In this document: positions 16,893 to 24,320 of the stretch, piece after piece
Layout of the letters: each line of letters opens with the position of its first letter
How positions within the stretch are numbered: the stretch's first letter is position 1
Assembly: GCA_018399685.1 (NCBI GenBank)
Contig: JAGYOK010000016.1
Span: 1 to 42,208, forward strand
Source of the DNA: Alphaproteobacteria bacterium
GTDB lineage: Bacteria; Pseudomonadota; Alphaproteobacteria; Micavibrionales; Micavibrionaceae
Length of the DNA: 42,208 nucleotides
Direction: 5' to 3'
Made by a program: the position numbers and the translations under genes
The notes under the pieces: model-generated
What the model saw: only the letters and a program-made list of their open reading frames with translations
Database searches by the model: none
Told to the model about the DNA's origin: nothing

Positions 16893-16957
16893 ATAAAGCA
16901 GAAAAAGCTACGCTTTGCTTCTGTCGGGCATGACAGATTTGAGGAAGGCTAATTCAT

Positions 16958-16975
16958 CCACGGCTAAAGCCGTGG
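16958..16975. repeat. REP-like perfect hairpin
   Basis: CCACGGCT (16958-16965), AA, AGCCGTGG (16968-16975). It is related to the hairpin at 5-24 but in inverted orientation. It resembles the palindromes at IS200/IS605-type ends and REP elements. It lies 44 bases before the Xre gene. A smaller TCTGTC/GACAGA hairpin lies just upstream at 16920-16937. Confidence 0.6.
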
Positions 16976-17019
16976 CGTTCTATCTTCGACCACATAAACA
17001 ACAGTAAAAGGAAAAAACT

Positions 17020-17418
17020 ATGGAAGACCAAGAATACCCTTTAGTAGATAAACTACTAAAAGAAGAATATGAAAAATCAGACGGATTTATCAAAATCCCC
17101 ATGGATGTTTTTAAAAACATGAAAACCGAGCTTTATATATTAAAAGCACAAAGCGGTCTTTACGATCTTACAGTTGCCAAAGATAAACAAAGATCTTCCT
17201 ATCCTTTGGAAATCCGGGAAGCTATATCCGCCAGAAGTGAAAATCGGGTAAAACTCTTCAGGCAATACCGCAAAATATCCCAACGCGCTCTTGCCGAAAA
17301 AGTCGGCGTCAGCAAAACCATGATCTGCCACATTGAAAGCGGCAGACGGCAAGGCTCCAGTAGAACATTGCAAAGTATAGCAAACGCTTTGATGGTCGAT
17401 TTGAATGATTTGATTTAA
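17020..17418 (+). CDS. Xre-family antitoxin-like regulator, orphan
   Basis: A 132-residue protein. Residues 1-75 are an N-terminal module (IPMDVFKNMKTELYILKAQ, then LEIREAIS). A Cro/Xre helix-turn-helix lies at 77-131 (ISQRALAEKVGVSKTMICHI, then TLQSIANALMVDLNDLI). The pairing of this N-terminal module with an Xre domain ending in VDL.DL is typical of RelE-partnered type II antitoxins. No toxin gene lies on either side, so it is an orphan antitoxin or a stand-alone repressor. AAAGG lies about ten bases before ATG. The gene runs convergently into fliK, 45 bases apart. It sits between the repeat island and flagellar genes, as an acquired cargo gene might. Confidence 0.85.
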   Translation: MEDQEYPLVDKLLKEEYEKSDGFIKIPMDVFKNMKTELYILKAQSGLYDLTVAKDKQRSSYPLEIREAISARSENRVKLFRQYRKISQRALAEKVGVSKTMICHIESGRRQGSSRTLQSIANALMVDLNDLI

Positions 17419-17463
17419 AGGGCGCTTGGGCTTCCCTAGACCAGTATAAAACAAGTATAACTA

Positions 17464-19383
17464 TCAGGCCAGTATACTGTAATGCATCCGCCCGGTAGCA
17501 GGGTCGACGTACCAGTCCATGGTGCTGCTGTGAGTAATGATCGCGTTTTCCGCCTCGGGATCTATACCGCCCGAAGCGCGCGAGCCTCCATGATTTTCGT
17601 CCGGCTGGTTGCTTTCGCCGAATTTGTGACCGTCACTGGCAAGCTCGAAGCTCAGGTTTCCGCCTGCATCAAGACCGGCATCACTCATCGCGCGCTCAAG
17701 CATTTGCGCATCCCGCTGGAGCATGGCGTGCGTATCTGCCTTTTCCGCAGTAAGAACGATTTTTGTCATGTTGTCCTGATCGATGCTCATTTTGACTTCC
17801 ACGCGCCCCAGCTCAGGCGGATCAAGCTGTAGCTTTATAGTCGTTGCCTCACCGTTTTTGATAGCTTTTTGCATGGTCATAGAGACAAGCTGCGTAGCCG
17901 GATGCGCATGACCGGCGTTTTGAGCCTGAGCGCCCGCGCTGCTCAAAGAGGTTTGCGCCGCCACTGACATCATTGCGGAACCAACGCCAATAGCGCCTTC
18001 CTGCGCGGCTATCACGGCGGCATCTCCGGCAGCTATCACGGCAGCACTTTGCCCTGAATTACTAGCCTGCAAGAAGCGATCACCGGCGCCATTAGCATTC
18101 GGAGCTTCTTTTTGCGACCTTGTCTTAACCGTATCATCACCGCTTACGCCATCCATTTTGGATCTGAGCGCGGCGGATTCTTCTTCCGGTGATTGATTAT
18201 CTACATTATCGGCAATATCCGCACTATCCGCACCTAAATCGCGGGCAGGCACTTTATTATTCTGATTAGCAGCCGCCATCTCCGGCAACGGCGCTTCCAC
18301 CATCGGAGAAGATACGGCCTGTAACGCAGAGCTGCCGCCATTGGCCTGAAGCTCCAAAGGCAGAGCCGAAGGATAGTGCTGAGCTATAAGCCCGATCAGC
18401 TCTTTTTGCTCCTCAAGGCTGATCTCGCTTGTAAGATAAGCGCCGATTTCCTCTTTGAGCATATCCAGCTCTTCGGAAGAAAGACCGGATAGAACCTCTC
18501 TTAAATCAGCGTCACCGCCATCTTGCATTTTTGTAATAACTGTTTGAAGAACGCTTTCGCCCACGCCCACGCCCACGCCGTCTGCGGCCAGATTTTCACC
18601 ACTATCATCCATTTGCCCCAATATCATATTAAGCAAAGTCATGAGCGAACCCGCCTCCTGAGGGCTGAGCGCTTCTTCGCCTTCCGGGCTTAAAGCAAGA
18701 GCAATATCACTGTTATCCATGAGTGAAGAGCTTTGTGCTTCGCTGAAATCCTGCTCGCCTGAAAGGTTCATAATCGCACTGATAAGAGCTTGCAGCTTGT
18801 CACTTACCTTGGAAAATGTGTCGCTGACATCGGCGGGCGATATAATAAGCCGAACCGCATCGGCTTTTATAGCATCAGAACAACCACCCGAAATGGAAAG
18901 AGGGAAGTTCGAAGCGTCTGTAATAACTATGCTTTGCGGGGAGGAGGACGATGCCTGCGTTAATTCCAAAGAGCTTTGATCGCCGCTTGTTTGTGAAGCT
19001 TGAGCGTCTTGTGTTGCGGCTGCTTTAGTATCAGGCTTTGCTTCATTGGCACAGGCAGTTTTCCCTAAGGAATCGGAAGCCTTAACCGCATCATTGCCAT
19101 TATTATTTTTATTATTATTATTCCTGCCCGCCGCCTTGTTAACGTCAGAGCCGCGATCTTCTTTTATATAATCAGCTTTCCTGCTTTTGTCTGATTTATC
19201 CGAGAGGTGATTCTCTTTTGCTGTATGAGGTTTTATGAAATCCGAAAACTTTTCATTGTCCGCCTGTTTTGAAGCACTCTTATTATAAGTCTTGTTATTA
19301 GTGTCCTTAAAAGCGGCAGACGCGGTGTAATCGCGTACATTTACACTAAAATTCAGATGTGACATCAGATTTTCATGTGACAT
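17464..19383 (-). CDS. fliK: FliK hook-length control protein
   Basis: A 639-residue protein. The first 500 residues are long, low-complexity and rich in Ser, Ala, Asp and Asn, as expected of the exported ruler part. The C-terminal hook-length domain (about 505-595) has TIKLQLDPPELGRVEVKMSI, then KIVLTAEKADTHAMLQRD and a final helix, the classical switch domain that contacts FlhB. The start is the ATG with AGGAAC ten bases upstream; a second ATG at residue 7 is less likely. It is the last gene of the flgI operon. FliK measures the hook and triggers the substrate switch. Confidence 0.93.
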   Translation of the reverse strand: MSHENLMSHLNFSVNVRDYTASAAFKDTNNKTYNKSASKQADNEKFSDFIKPHTAKENHLSDKSDKSRKADYIKEDRGSDVNKAAGRNNNNKNNNGNDAVKASDSLGKTACANEAKPDTKAAATQDAQASQTSGDQSSLELTQASSSSPQSIVITDASNFPLSISGGCSDAIKADAVRLIISPADVSDTFSKVSDKLQALISAIMNLSGEQDFSEAQSSSLMDNSDIALALSPEGEEALSPQEAGSLMTLLNMILGQMDDSGENLAADGVGVGVGESVLQTVITKMQDGGDADLREVLSGLSSEELDMLKEEIGAYLTSEISLEEQKELIGLIAQHYPSALPLELQANGGSSALQAVSSPMVEAPLPEMAAANQNNKVPARDLGADSADIADNVDNQSPEEESAALRSKMDGVSGDDTVKTRSQKEAPNANGAGDRFLQASNSGQSAAVIAAGDAAVIAAQEGAIGVGSAMMSVAAQTSLSSAGAQAQNAGHAHPATQLVSMTMQKAIKNGEATTIKLQLDPPELGRVEVKMSIDQDNMTKIVLTAEKADTHAMLQRDAQMLERAMSDAGLDAGGNLSFELASDGHKFGESNQPDENHGGSRASGGIDPEAENAIITHSSTMDWYVDPATGRMHYSILA

Positions 19384-19452
19384 TATTTGTTCCTGTTTTC
19401 TTTATCATACGGCTTATAATACGGCTTTATTAAACCCTTGTTCTTCAAGGAG

Positions 19453-19929
19453 TTACACGGTTTCACACAGGCCCGATGAAATAATTTTATTAGGGCAAGC
19501 ACCCGACATTTCACCATTTTTGCTGTAGCATAATTTATTATTTTTTTGAGCCGCTCTTACAGCCGCATCGCGTAAAGTCTCTCCCATACGCTCTGTATAG
19601 CGCTTCATCCGCTTTATCATTTCCAGATTTTCTTGCGTGGTGTTGCTAAAACGCGCATGCATCTCATGTAGCTTTTTCTTTGTTGCAGCATCAATGTTGC
19701 CAAGCTCGTTTTTGCGCTCGATCATTTGCGTCATGACAGAGTAGTAATTTTGCGCAGCTTTAATTTTGCTGCTCTGCAAGGCTATAAAGCTGCTTGCATC
19801 CGGCGTTTTAAGAGCGTCAATTTCGGCGCAGTAGATTGTCTCTAAAACCTGCGCGGCGGCGATAACATCACCGATAGCGTGGTTTGTGTTACCGGATAGT
19901 GCCTTTGGGGTATAGTCTTGTTTATCCAT
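19453..19929 (-). CDS. FlgN-like coiled-coil protein
   Basis: A 158-residue, largely helical protein (about 18-130) with heptad-like spacing. A C-terminal YSKNGEM resembles the Y..G. ending of FlgN chaperones. It lies between another helical protein and fliK in the flgI operon, where alphaproteobacteria often encode FlbY or FlgN-type assembly factors. Identity as an export chaperone is inference. Three cysteines near the C-terminus (residues 133-155) are unusual for a cytoplasmic chaperone. AGGAG is present but rather far (about 14 bases) from ATG. Confidence 0.7.
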   Translation of the reverse strand: MDKQDYTPKALSGNTNHAIGDVIAAAQVLETIYCAEIDALKTPDASSFIALQSSKIKAAQNYYSVMTQMIERKNELGNIDAATKKKLHEMHARFSNTTQENLEMIKRMKRYTERMGETLRDAAVRAAQKNNKLCYSKNGEMSGACPNKIISSGLCETV

Positions 19930-19969
19930 GATTATTCTACAATCTCCTAAAAATGATAATTCGTTTTAT

Positions 19970-20479
19970 TTAAGAAGCTCCGGAGCTTCTTTGTTCCAGT
20001 GTTGCCGCGCGCGTATATACATCATTGGAATTAGTGTTTGATGCATTGTTATTTACAGGGACGCGCTGCCCCATTTCCTGTGCAATAAATAACGCCGATT
20101 GGGTAGTCGCCTGAGTGCGTTGCTTAATGTCATCAATCAGGCGGTTATTGCGCTCGGTCAGATTTCTAAGCTCTGTCTGGGAAGCGTTGAGCTGCGCTAT
20201 CAATGCGCGGTCTGCCATACGAAAAGCCCCGAGGCGCCCTCGGAATTCTTCCGAAGCCTGGGTATAGTAAAGGCCAAGAGCATCCTTCTCTTTTTGGGCA
20301 TGGGCAAAACGCATATGATCGAGTGTAATCAGGCTTTCATGTTCTTCACGGGCGAGGTGCAGCAAATCCTGAGTAATAGCGATTAAGACTTCTACGGCAC
20401 GATCGACATTACGCGGCAAAATGTTTTGCTGCGTATTTTGTATATTTTCTTCACCATGCTTCATGGAGGAGGTGCTCAT
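19970..20479 (-). CDS. FlgN-like export chaperone candidate
   Basis: A 169-residue helical protein. The pattern AVEVLIAITQDLLHLAREEH, then HAQKEKDALGLYY, then RNLTERNNRLIDDIKQR matches the three-helix FlgN fold. In that family a long helix bundle precedes a C-terminal substrate-binding helix. FlgN escorts hook-associated proteins to FlhA. It lies 13 bases after the rod-binding protein gene. AGGGAG precedes the ATG. The C-terminus is Asn/Ser-rich and disordered. A tandem FlgN-like neighbour follows at 19453. Confidence in the gene is high, in the name moderate. Confidence 0.75.
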   Translation of the reverse strand: MSTSSMKHGEENIQNTQQNILPRNVDRAVEVLIAITQDLLHLAREEHESLITLDHMRFAHAQKEKDALGLYYTQASEEFRGRLGAFRMADRALIAQLNASQTELRNLTERNNRLIDDIKQRTQATTQSALFIAQEMGQRVPVNNNASNTNSNDVYTRAATLEQRSSGAS

Positions 20480-20492
20480 ATATTAGTGCTCC

Positions 20493-20867
20493 CTAATTTT
20501 CCTGTGATCCGGCTGTTGCCTGCGCCTGCAATTCAATCAGCTTGTTGGCGACCTGCGTTTGAATACCGGTAATATCCTGCGCCGCTATCGCTTTTCCGTA
20601 CTCTTCAATCATCATCCCTCGGAAGATTTCCTCTCCCTTACCGCCGCCAAACATGCCTTCGGTTTCAATACCGTCAAACATCGGTTTAAGCATTTGCGCA
20701 ATAAAGACCGCCTCAAATTCACGGGCGGCTGCCTCGATATCCCTGCGGTTTTTAAGCGCTTTAAGGTTTAGCGTATCTTCGACGCGTGCTTCTTTTTGTG
20801 CCTGCATAACCGAGAAGGTTGTTTCAGCAGAAGAGGCGGGCATTGTGCTGCCTGTTAATCCGGTCAT
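20493..20867 (-). CDS. flgJ: Rod-binding protein, FlgJ N-terminal type
   Basis: A 124-residue protein matching only the rod-capping half of FlgJ (REFEAVFIAQMLKPMFDGI, then FRGMMIEEYGKAIA). The muramidase half is absent, as is normal in alphaproteobacteria, so peptidoglycan must be opened by another enzyme. It scaffolds rod assembly in the periplasm. Its ATG overlaps the flgI stop by one base (TAATG), so the two are translationally coupled. Confidence 0.9.
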   Translation of the reverse strand: MTGLTGSTMPASSAETTFSVMQAQKEARVEDTLNLKALKNRRDIEAAAREFEAVFIAQMLKPMFDGIETEGMFGGGKGEEIFRGMMIEEYGKAIAAQDITGIQTQVANKLIELQAQATAGSQEN

Positions 20868-22045
20868 TACATAACCTCGATTTCTGCCTGCAAGGCTCCG
20901 GCGGCTTTAATGGCCTGAAGAATAGTAATAACATCGCGCGGCTTCACGCCCAGTTGATTAAGTCCGGTGACAAGCTCTTGCAGCGTCACGCCTGTATCTA
21001 ATATGGCAAGCTTCACATCATCGCCAACACTGGCAGAGATATCACTGCGTGGAACGGTTACAGTTTCACCCTGATCTGCAAAGGGGTTGGCTTGCGATAC
21101 TTGAGGGGTTTCGCTGATTTTCAAGGTCAGGTTGCCCTGCGCGATAGCAACGCTGCTCACCCTTACATCGGCGCCCATAACGATCACGCCGGAGCGCTCG
21201 GATATCACCACGCGGGCAGGCTGATCGGGCTGTATGGGCAGTTGCTCGACATCTGTAATCAGATCAACAATAGTGCCGTCATATCCCGAAGGGCGGCGGA
21301 GCATCACACTGGCAGAGTTTTCTGCTCTGGCCAGATGCGTGTTGGTAAAGCCGTTGATAGCCTGAGCAATGCGGCGCGACGTTGTGAAATCCGGGTTGCG
21401 AAGGGCAAGGCGAATCTGTTGCAGCTCTTCAAGCTGGAAGTTAATTTCCCGCTCTACGATTGCGCCACTGGGGATACGCCCGGCTGTCGGGGTGTTCTGG
21501 GTTACGGAAGCCGCGTCACCCTCAACGGAGAAACCGGCTATATTAACTTCACCTTGCGCGACGGCGTAAACCTCGCCATCAGCAGCAATCAACGGCGTAA
21601 CAAGCAGTGTCCCGCCCTGCAGGGACTTGGCATCACCAAACGCCGAAACATTAACATCAATCCTTGAACCCTGATTGGTAAAGGGGGGAAGCGTGCCTGT
21701 AACCATTACCGCAGCCACGTTACCCGTGTTTAAATTTTGTCCGCGTATATTAACGCCCAGACGCTCAAGCATCGCAATCAGGCTTTGCTCTGTGAAAGGG
21801 GAGTTGTTAATACCATCGCCCGTACCGTTCAAGCCAACAACCAGACCGTAACCGACGAGCTGGTTTTCCCGCACGCCTTCAATATCTACAATGTCTTTGA
21901 TGCGTGAGGTCTTGGCGAATGCCGGTTGAAAGACACAGGTCAAACAAATCAAAAAGGAGAGAAGGCAAAGTCCGGTCATCACGAATGATTTATTAGCCCT
22001 TTTAAGCGCTAACCGGACAACATCATATGTGTAAGTATAATGCAT
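20867..22045 (-). CDS. flgI: FlgI P-ring protein
   Basis: A 392-residue protein. It has a signal sequence (about 25-45, ending near QPAFAKT) and the FlgI core: RIKDIVDIEGVRENQLVGYG, LVVGLNGTGDG, and the C-terminal GVTLQELVTGLNQLGVKPRD. It forms the P-ring around the rod in the peptidoglycan layer. ATG 22045 is chosen because GAGAG lies about eleven bases upstream; a TTG at 22054 would have almost no spacer. It opens the flgI-flgJ-FlgN-like-fliK operon behind a sigma-54-type promoter and is divergent from fliX, as in Caulobacter. Confidence 0.96.
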   Translation of the reverse strand: MHYTYTYDVVRLALKRANKSFVMTGLCLLSFLICLTCVFQPAFAKTSRIKDIVDIEGVRENQLVGYGLVVGLNGTGDGINNSPFTEQSLIAMLERLGVNIRGQNLNTGNVAAVMVTGTLPPFTNQGSRIDVNVSAFGDAKSLQGGTLLVTPLIAADGEVYAVAQGEVNIAGFSVEGDAASVTQNTPTAGRIPSGAIVEREINFQLEELQQIRLALRNPDFTTSRRIAQAINGFTNTHLARAENSASVMLRRPSGYDGTIVDLITDVEQLPIQPDQPARVVISERSGVIVMGADVRVSSVAIAQGNLTLKISETPQVSQANPFADQGETVTVPRSDISASVGDDVKLAILDTGVTLQELVTGLNQLGVKPRDVITILQAIKAAGALQAEIEVM

Positions 22046-22155
22046 ATTTGCCAAACTCTCTTTTTAACTCAGATTTGTGTAATGTGTCTTTTGTGTGAGT
22101 ACTTCTCTACTTTTACTTCTTTTGAGTTTTCAAGGAGAAACCTCTCCCTTCTTCT

Positions 22156-22171
22156 TGCGAAAGTCGTGCCA
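22156..22171 (-). promoter_or_regulatory. Sigma-54-type promoter of the flgI operon
   Basis: On the minus strand TTGGCACGACTTTCGCAA keeps GG, ten bases, GC, the defining spacing of sigma-54 promoters, with a full TGGCACG -24 box. The transcript would start near 22145, leaving a leader of about 100 bases. FlbD is the likely activator. Confidence 0.75.
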
Positions 22172-22293
22172 ACCCGAAAAACCCTTGATTTCCGGCAGAT
22201 ATGGACGAAATCAGAGGAGTAAAGACGGGCTTTTAGGCAAAACTGTACAAGCAGGGCATAGGCATTTATGTATGCTAGGCAATTCTTACCGAC

Positions 22294-22322
22294 TTGATCA
22301 AAGGGTACTCTGACGGTACAAT
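22294..22322 (+). promoter_or_regulatory. Sigma-70-type promoter of fliX
   Basis: TTGATC (22294-22299), 17 bases, TACAAT (22317-22322), 52 bases before the fliX ATG. Confidence 0.5.
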
Positions 22323-22373
22323 GAGGGCGTATTATAAAGAATCAGTTAAGTACAATCTTTAAAGGATAAACTG

Positions 22374-22817
22374 ATGAAAGTCGGCGAAACAAAAGGCTCA
22401 AACGGGGCTGCTAAAGCTAAAAAAACTTCCTCTTCGCAAGCAAGCGGAAAGGCTGATTTCAGCCAGTATGTCCATGGCGGAGTTTCCGAAGCTTCGGGCG
22501 CCGATGCAACACAATCAATCGCACAACTGGATGCTTTGCTCTCGGTGCAGGAAACCGAAGACCCTATGCAAAGAAGCGCACGCAAACGCGCTTATGTCCG
22601 CGCGGATGCAATTCTCAATAAACTTGAAGAAGTGCGTATGAAGATGCTGGGCGGAAATTTGACATTGGGGCATATGATAGATGTCGCAGATGTTGTGGCC
22701 TCCCACCGTGACAAGATTAACGATCCCCAACTTACGGCAATCATGGACGAGGTAGATTTGCGCGCACAGGTAGAAATCGCAAAAGTGCGCTTTGTGATGG
22801 ATAGACCCTCTGCCTGA
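22374..22817 (+). CDS. fliX: FliX class II flagellar assembly regulator
   Basis: A 147-residue protein. The first 45 residues are Lys/Ser-rich and disordered. The conserved part follows: LDALLSVQETEDPMQRSARK, then ADAILNKLEEVRMKMLGG and a C-terminal DEVDLRAQVEIAK helix. This matches the Caulobacter FliX pattern (ALLALQE..., LD.LD.LK..LL.G.L, EIE.RA.VELAK). FliX binds FlbD and couples its activity to completion of early basal-body assembly. As in Caulobacter it is divergent from flgI, which strengthens the call. AAAGGA lies before the ATG. Confidence 0.9.
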   Translation: MKVGETKGSNGAAKAKKTSSSQASGKADFSQYVHGGVSEASGADATQSIAQLDALLSVQETEDPMQRSARKRAYVRADAILNKLEEVRMKMLGGNLTLGHMIDVADVVASHRDKINDPQLTAIMDEVDLRAQVEIAKVRFVMDRPSA

Positions 22818-22874
22818 AGTCTCACCCGTTGCGGCGCAGCAATTACTCAATAAAAAATGAAAGATTTCTTTTAC

Positions 22875-22903
22875 TTGTTTTTATTGCAAAACAACCTTAT
22901 ATT
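22875..22903 (+). promoter_or_regulatory. Sigma-70-type promoter of dksA
   Basis: TTGTTT (22875-22880), 17 bases, TATATT (22898-22903), about 67 bases before the ATG. Confidence 0.45.
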
Positions 22904-22969
22904 CTCCAGACTTTAAAATATTAAAGTGTACGTATGTGTTGAGATATGAACGGACGAGGATAAGTAAAC

Positions 22970-23404
22970 ATGGCAACACCAGATAGTGTAAGACTCCCAC
23001 CAGATTATGATCCGGAAAAAGATACCGGTGAATTTATGAACCCGGTTATGAAGGAATATTTCCGCCGCCAGCTTATTGCCTGGAGAGAGGAACTGTTAAG
23101 AGAATCCGAGGCTACTATTCAGGACACGCTTCAGGGAACAGAACTCCAAAAGCCGGATCTGGCCGACCGCGCCTCCGCAGAAACAGACCACGCTTTGGAG
23201 TTGCGTACGCGCGATAGAGAGCGCAAACTGATTTCCAAAATCAACAGTACGCTGCGCAAAATTGATGAAGATGAGTACGGCTATTGTAAAGAAACGGGGG
23301 AGCCAATCGGCATCGCCCGCTTGAAGGCTCGTCCGATCGCATCACTTAGCATCGAAGCGCAAGAACGCCATGAACGCATGGAAAAAACACAACGCGACGC
23401 TTAA
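22970..23404 (+). CDS. dksA: DksA RNA polymerase-binding regulator
   Basis: A 144-residue protein: an N-terminal coiled coil (about 25-100, EYFRRQLIAWREELLRESE, then LRTRDRERKLISKINSTLRK) and the TraR/DksA zinc-finger region (YGYCKETGEPIGIARLKARP, then IASLSIEAQERHE). Of the four zinc cysteines only one remains, as in many alphaproteobacterial DksA proteins, so zinc binding is probably lost. It modulates transcription with ppGpp through the secondary channel of RNA polymerase. Alphaproteobacteria often carry it next to flagellar genes. A hairpin follows the stop. Confidence 0.95.
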   Translation: MATPDSVRLPPDYDPEKDTGEFMNPVMKEYFRRQLIAWREELLRESEATIQDTLQGTELQKPDLADRASAETDHALELRTRDRERKLISKINSTLRKIDEDEYGYCKETGEPIGIARLKARPIASLSIEAQERHERMEKTQRDA

Positions 23405-23412
23405 TGCTTAAA

Positions 23413-23437
23413 GGGGAGAGGGCAACCGCCTCTTCCT
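23413..23437 (+). terminator. Hairpin after dksA
   Basis: GGGGAGAGG (23413-23421), a seven-base loop, and CCTCTTCCT (23429-23437) form a nine-pair stem with two G-T pairs. Only a short GTTT tract follows. Plausible terminator between convergent dksA and flgH. Confidence 0.4.
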
Positions 23438-23444
23438 GTTTGCC

Positions 23445-23480
23445 ATGCCCATGCCCATGCCCGCGAAGAAGCGGCAATGA
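23445..23480. repeat. ATGCCC triplet repeat plus palindromic remnant
   Basis: ATGCCC occurs three times in tandem (23445-23462). It runs into CCGC-GAAGAA-GCGG (23461-23474) and GCAATGAC, a piece like the TCATTGC-type palindromes seen at 30663 and 37625. Intergenic, convergent dksA/flgH. Confidence 0.5.
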
Positions 23481-23504
23481 CGCTGGGGCGGCGTGGTTAT
23501 GATC

Positions 23505-24290
23505 CTAAAACGGGAAGATGATATCATATAGCTGATGGCCATAGCGGGTTTGCTGGACATCCGTCAACTGCCCCTCGCCACCATATATAATGCGAGCCTC
23601 GGCAATCTGATCGTAAGACACTGTATTTTGAACAGAAATATCCTCAGGCCGGATTACCCCGTCAATTTGCAGGACACGCTTTTCAAAATTAACCAAGACC
23701 TCCTGCTTGCCGTGAATCACCATGTTGCCATTAGGCAATAGCTGCGTGATTAACGCTGCCAGCCGCAGCTTTACCTCTTCATCACGCTCAATGCTTCCCG
23801 ACCCTGAATGCGCCGAGTCAGATCCAAAATCGGCCAGACTATTGTTATTAACCGCCTGCGGTAAAATACGATCCAAAGATTTTTCCAGGCCGAACAAGCT
23901 CCCCATTGCCGCTGATTCGTTCGAGTTGCGGGAGTAGCTGCTGTCATTTTCCATCGTCGCTTCATCTTTGATATCAATCGTCACAGTAATAATATCGCCG
24001 ATATTGCTGGCTCGCTGATCCTTAAAGAAGGTAACGCGGCTGCTTTCCCATAGGGAATTCTTTTCAGGAGCAGATGATTTTTGAGAAGGCATAGGCAGAC
24101 TGATCGGCTGATACGCCGGATTAGTCATCGGATTAGAGATTTTCGCCATCTCCGGCGCCTGGCCGATTTTAGAGATTTTATCCGCTGTCGCACACCCGCC
24201 AAGCCCAAGTAGGGAGCTGCTTAGCAATCCCATTGCAGCCATACGCAAAAGCATGGAAGATCTGTTTGTTGTATTCATATTTGTACGCAT
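23505..24290 (-). CDS. flgH: FlgH L-ring lipoprotein
   Basis: A 261-residue lipoprotein with a signal peptide ending in the lipobox LGLGGC (Cys33). The FlgH core follows: SLWESSRVTFFKDQRASNIG, DIITVTIDIKDEA, and a C-terminal NGNMVIHGKQEVLVNFEKRV, then IRPEDISVQNTVSYDQIAEA. It forms the outer-membrane L-ring. The start at 24290 has AGAGG twelve bases upstream; the second ATG at residue 5 cannot be excluded. It is the last gene of flgF-flgG-flgA-flgH, 30 bases after flgA. Confidence 0.96.
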   Translation of the reverse strand: MRTNMNTTNRSSMLLRMAAMGLLSSSLLGLGGCATADKISKIGQAPEMAKISNPMTNPAYQPISLPMPSQKSSAPEKNSLWESSRVTFFKDQRASNIGDIITVTIDIKDEATMENDSSYSRNSNESAAMGSLFGLEKSLDRILPQAVNNNSLADFGSDSAHSGSGSIERDEEVKLRLAALITQLLPNGNMVIHGKQEVLVNFEKRVLQIDGVIRPEDISVQNTVSYDQIAEARIIYGGEGQLTDVQQTRYGHQLYDIIFPF

Positions 24291-24320
24291 TGTTAAAACC
24301 TCTATTTAAAAAAAGTAATT

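Noticed and set aside
16958-16975. IS200/IS605 insertion sequence end
   Set aside because: Only the hairpin is seen; no TnpA or TnpB remnant lies in the adjoining sequence, so only a REP-like palindrome is reported.
21092-21667. Plus-strand frame of 191 codons opposite flgI
   Set aside because: Antisense shadow of a conserved P-ring gene with no ribosome site.
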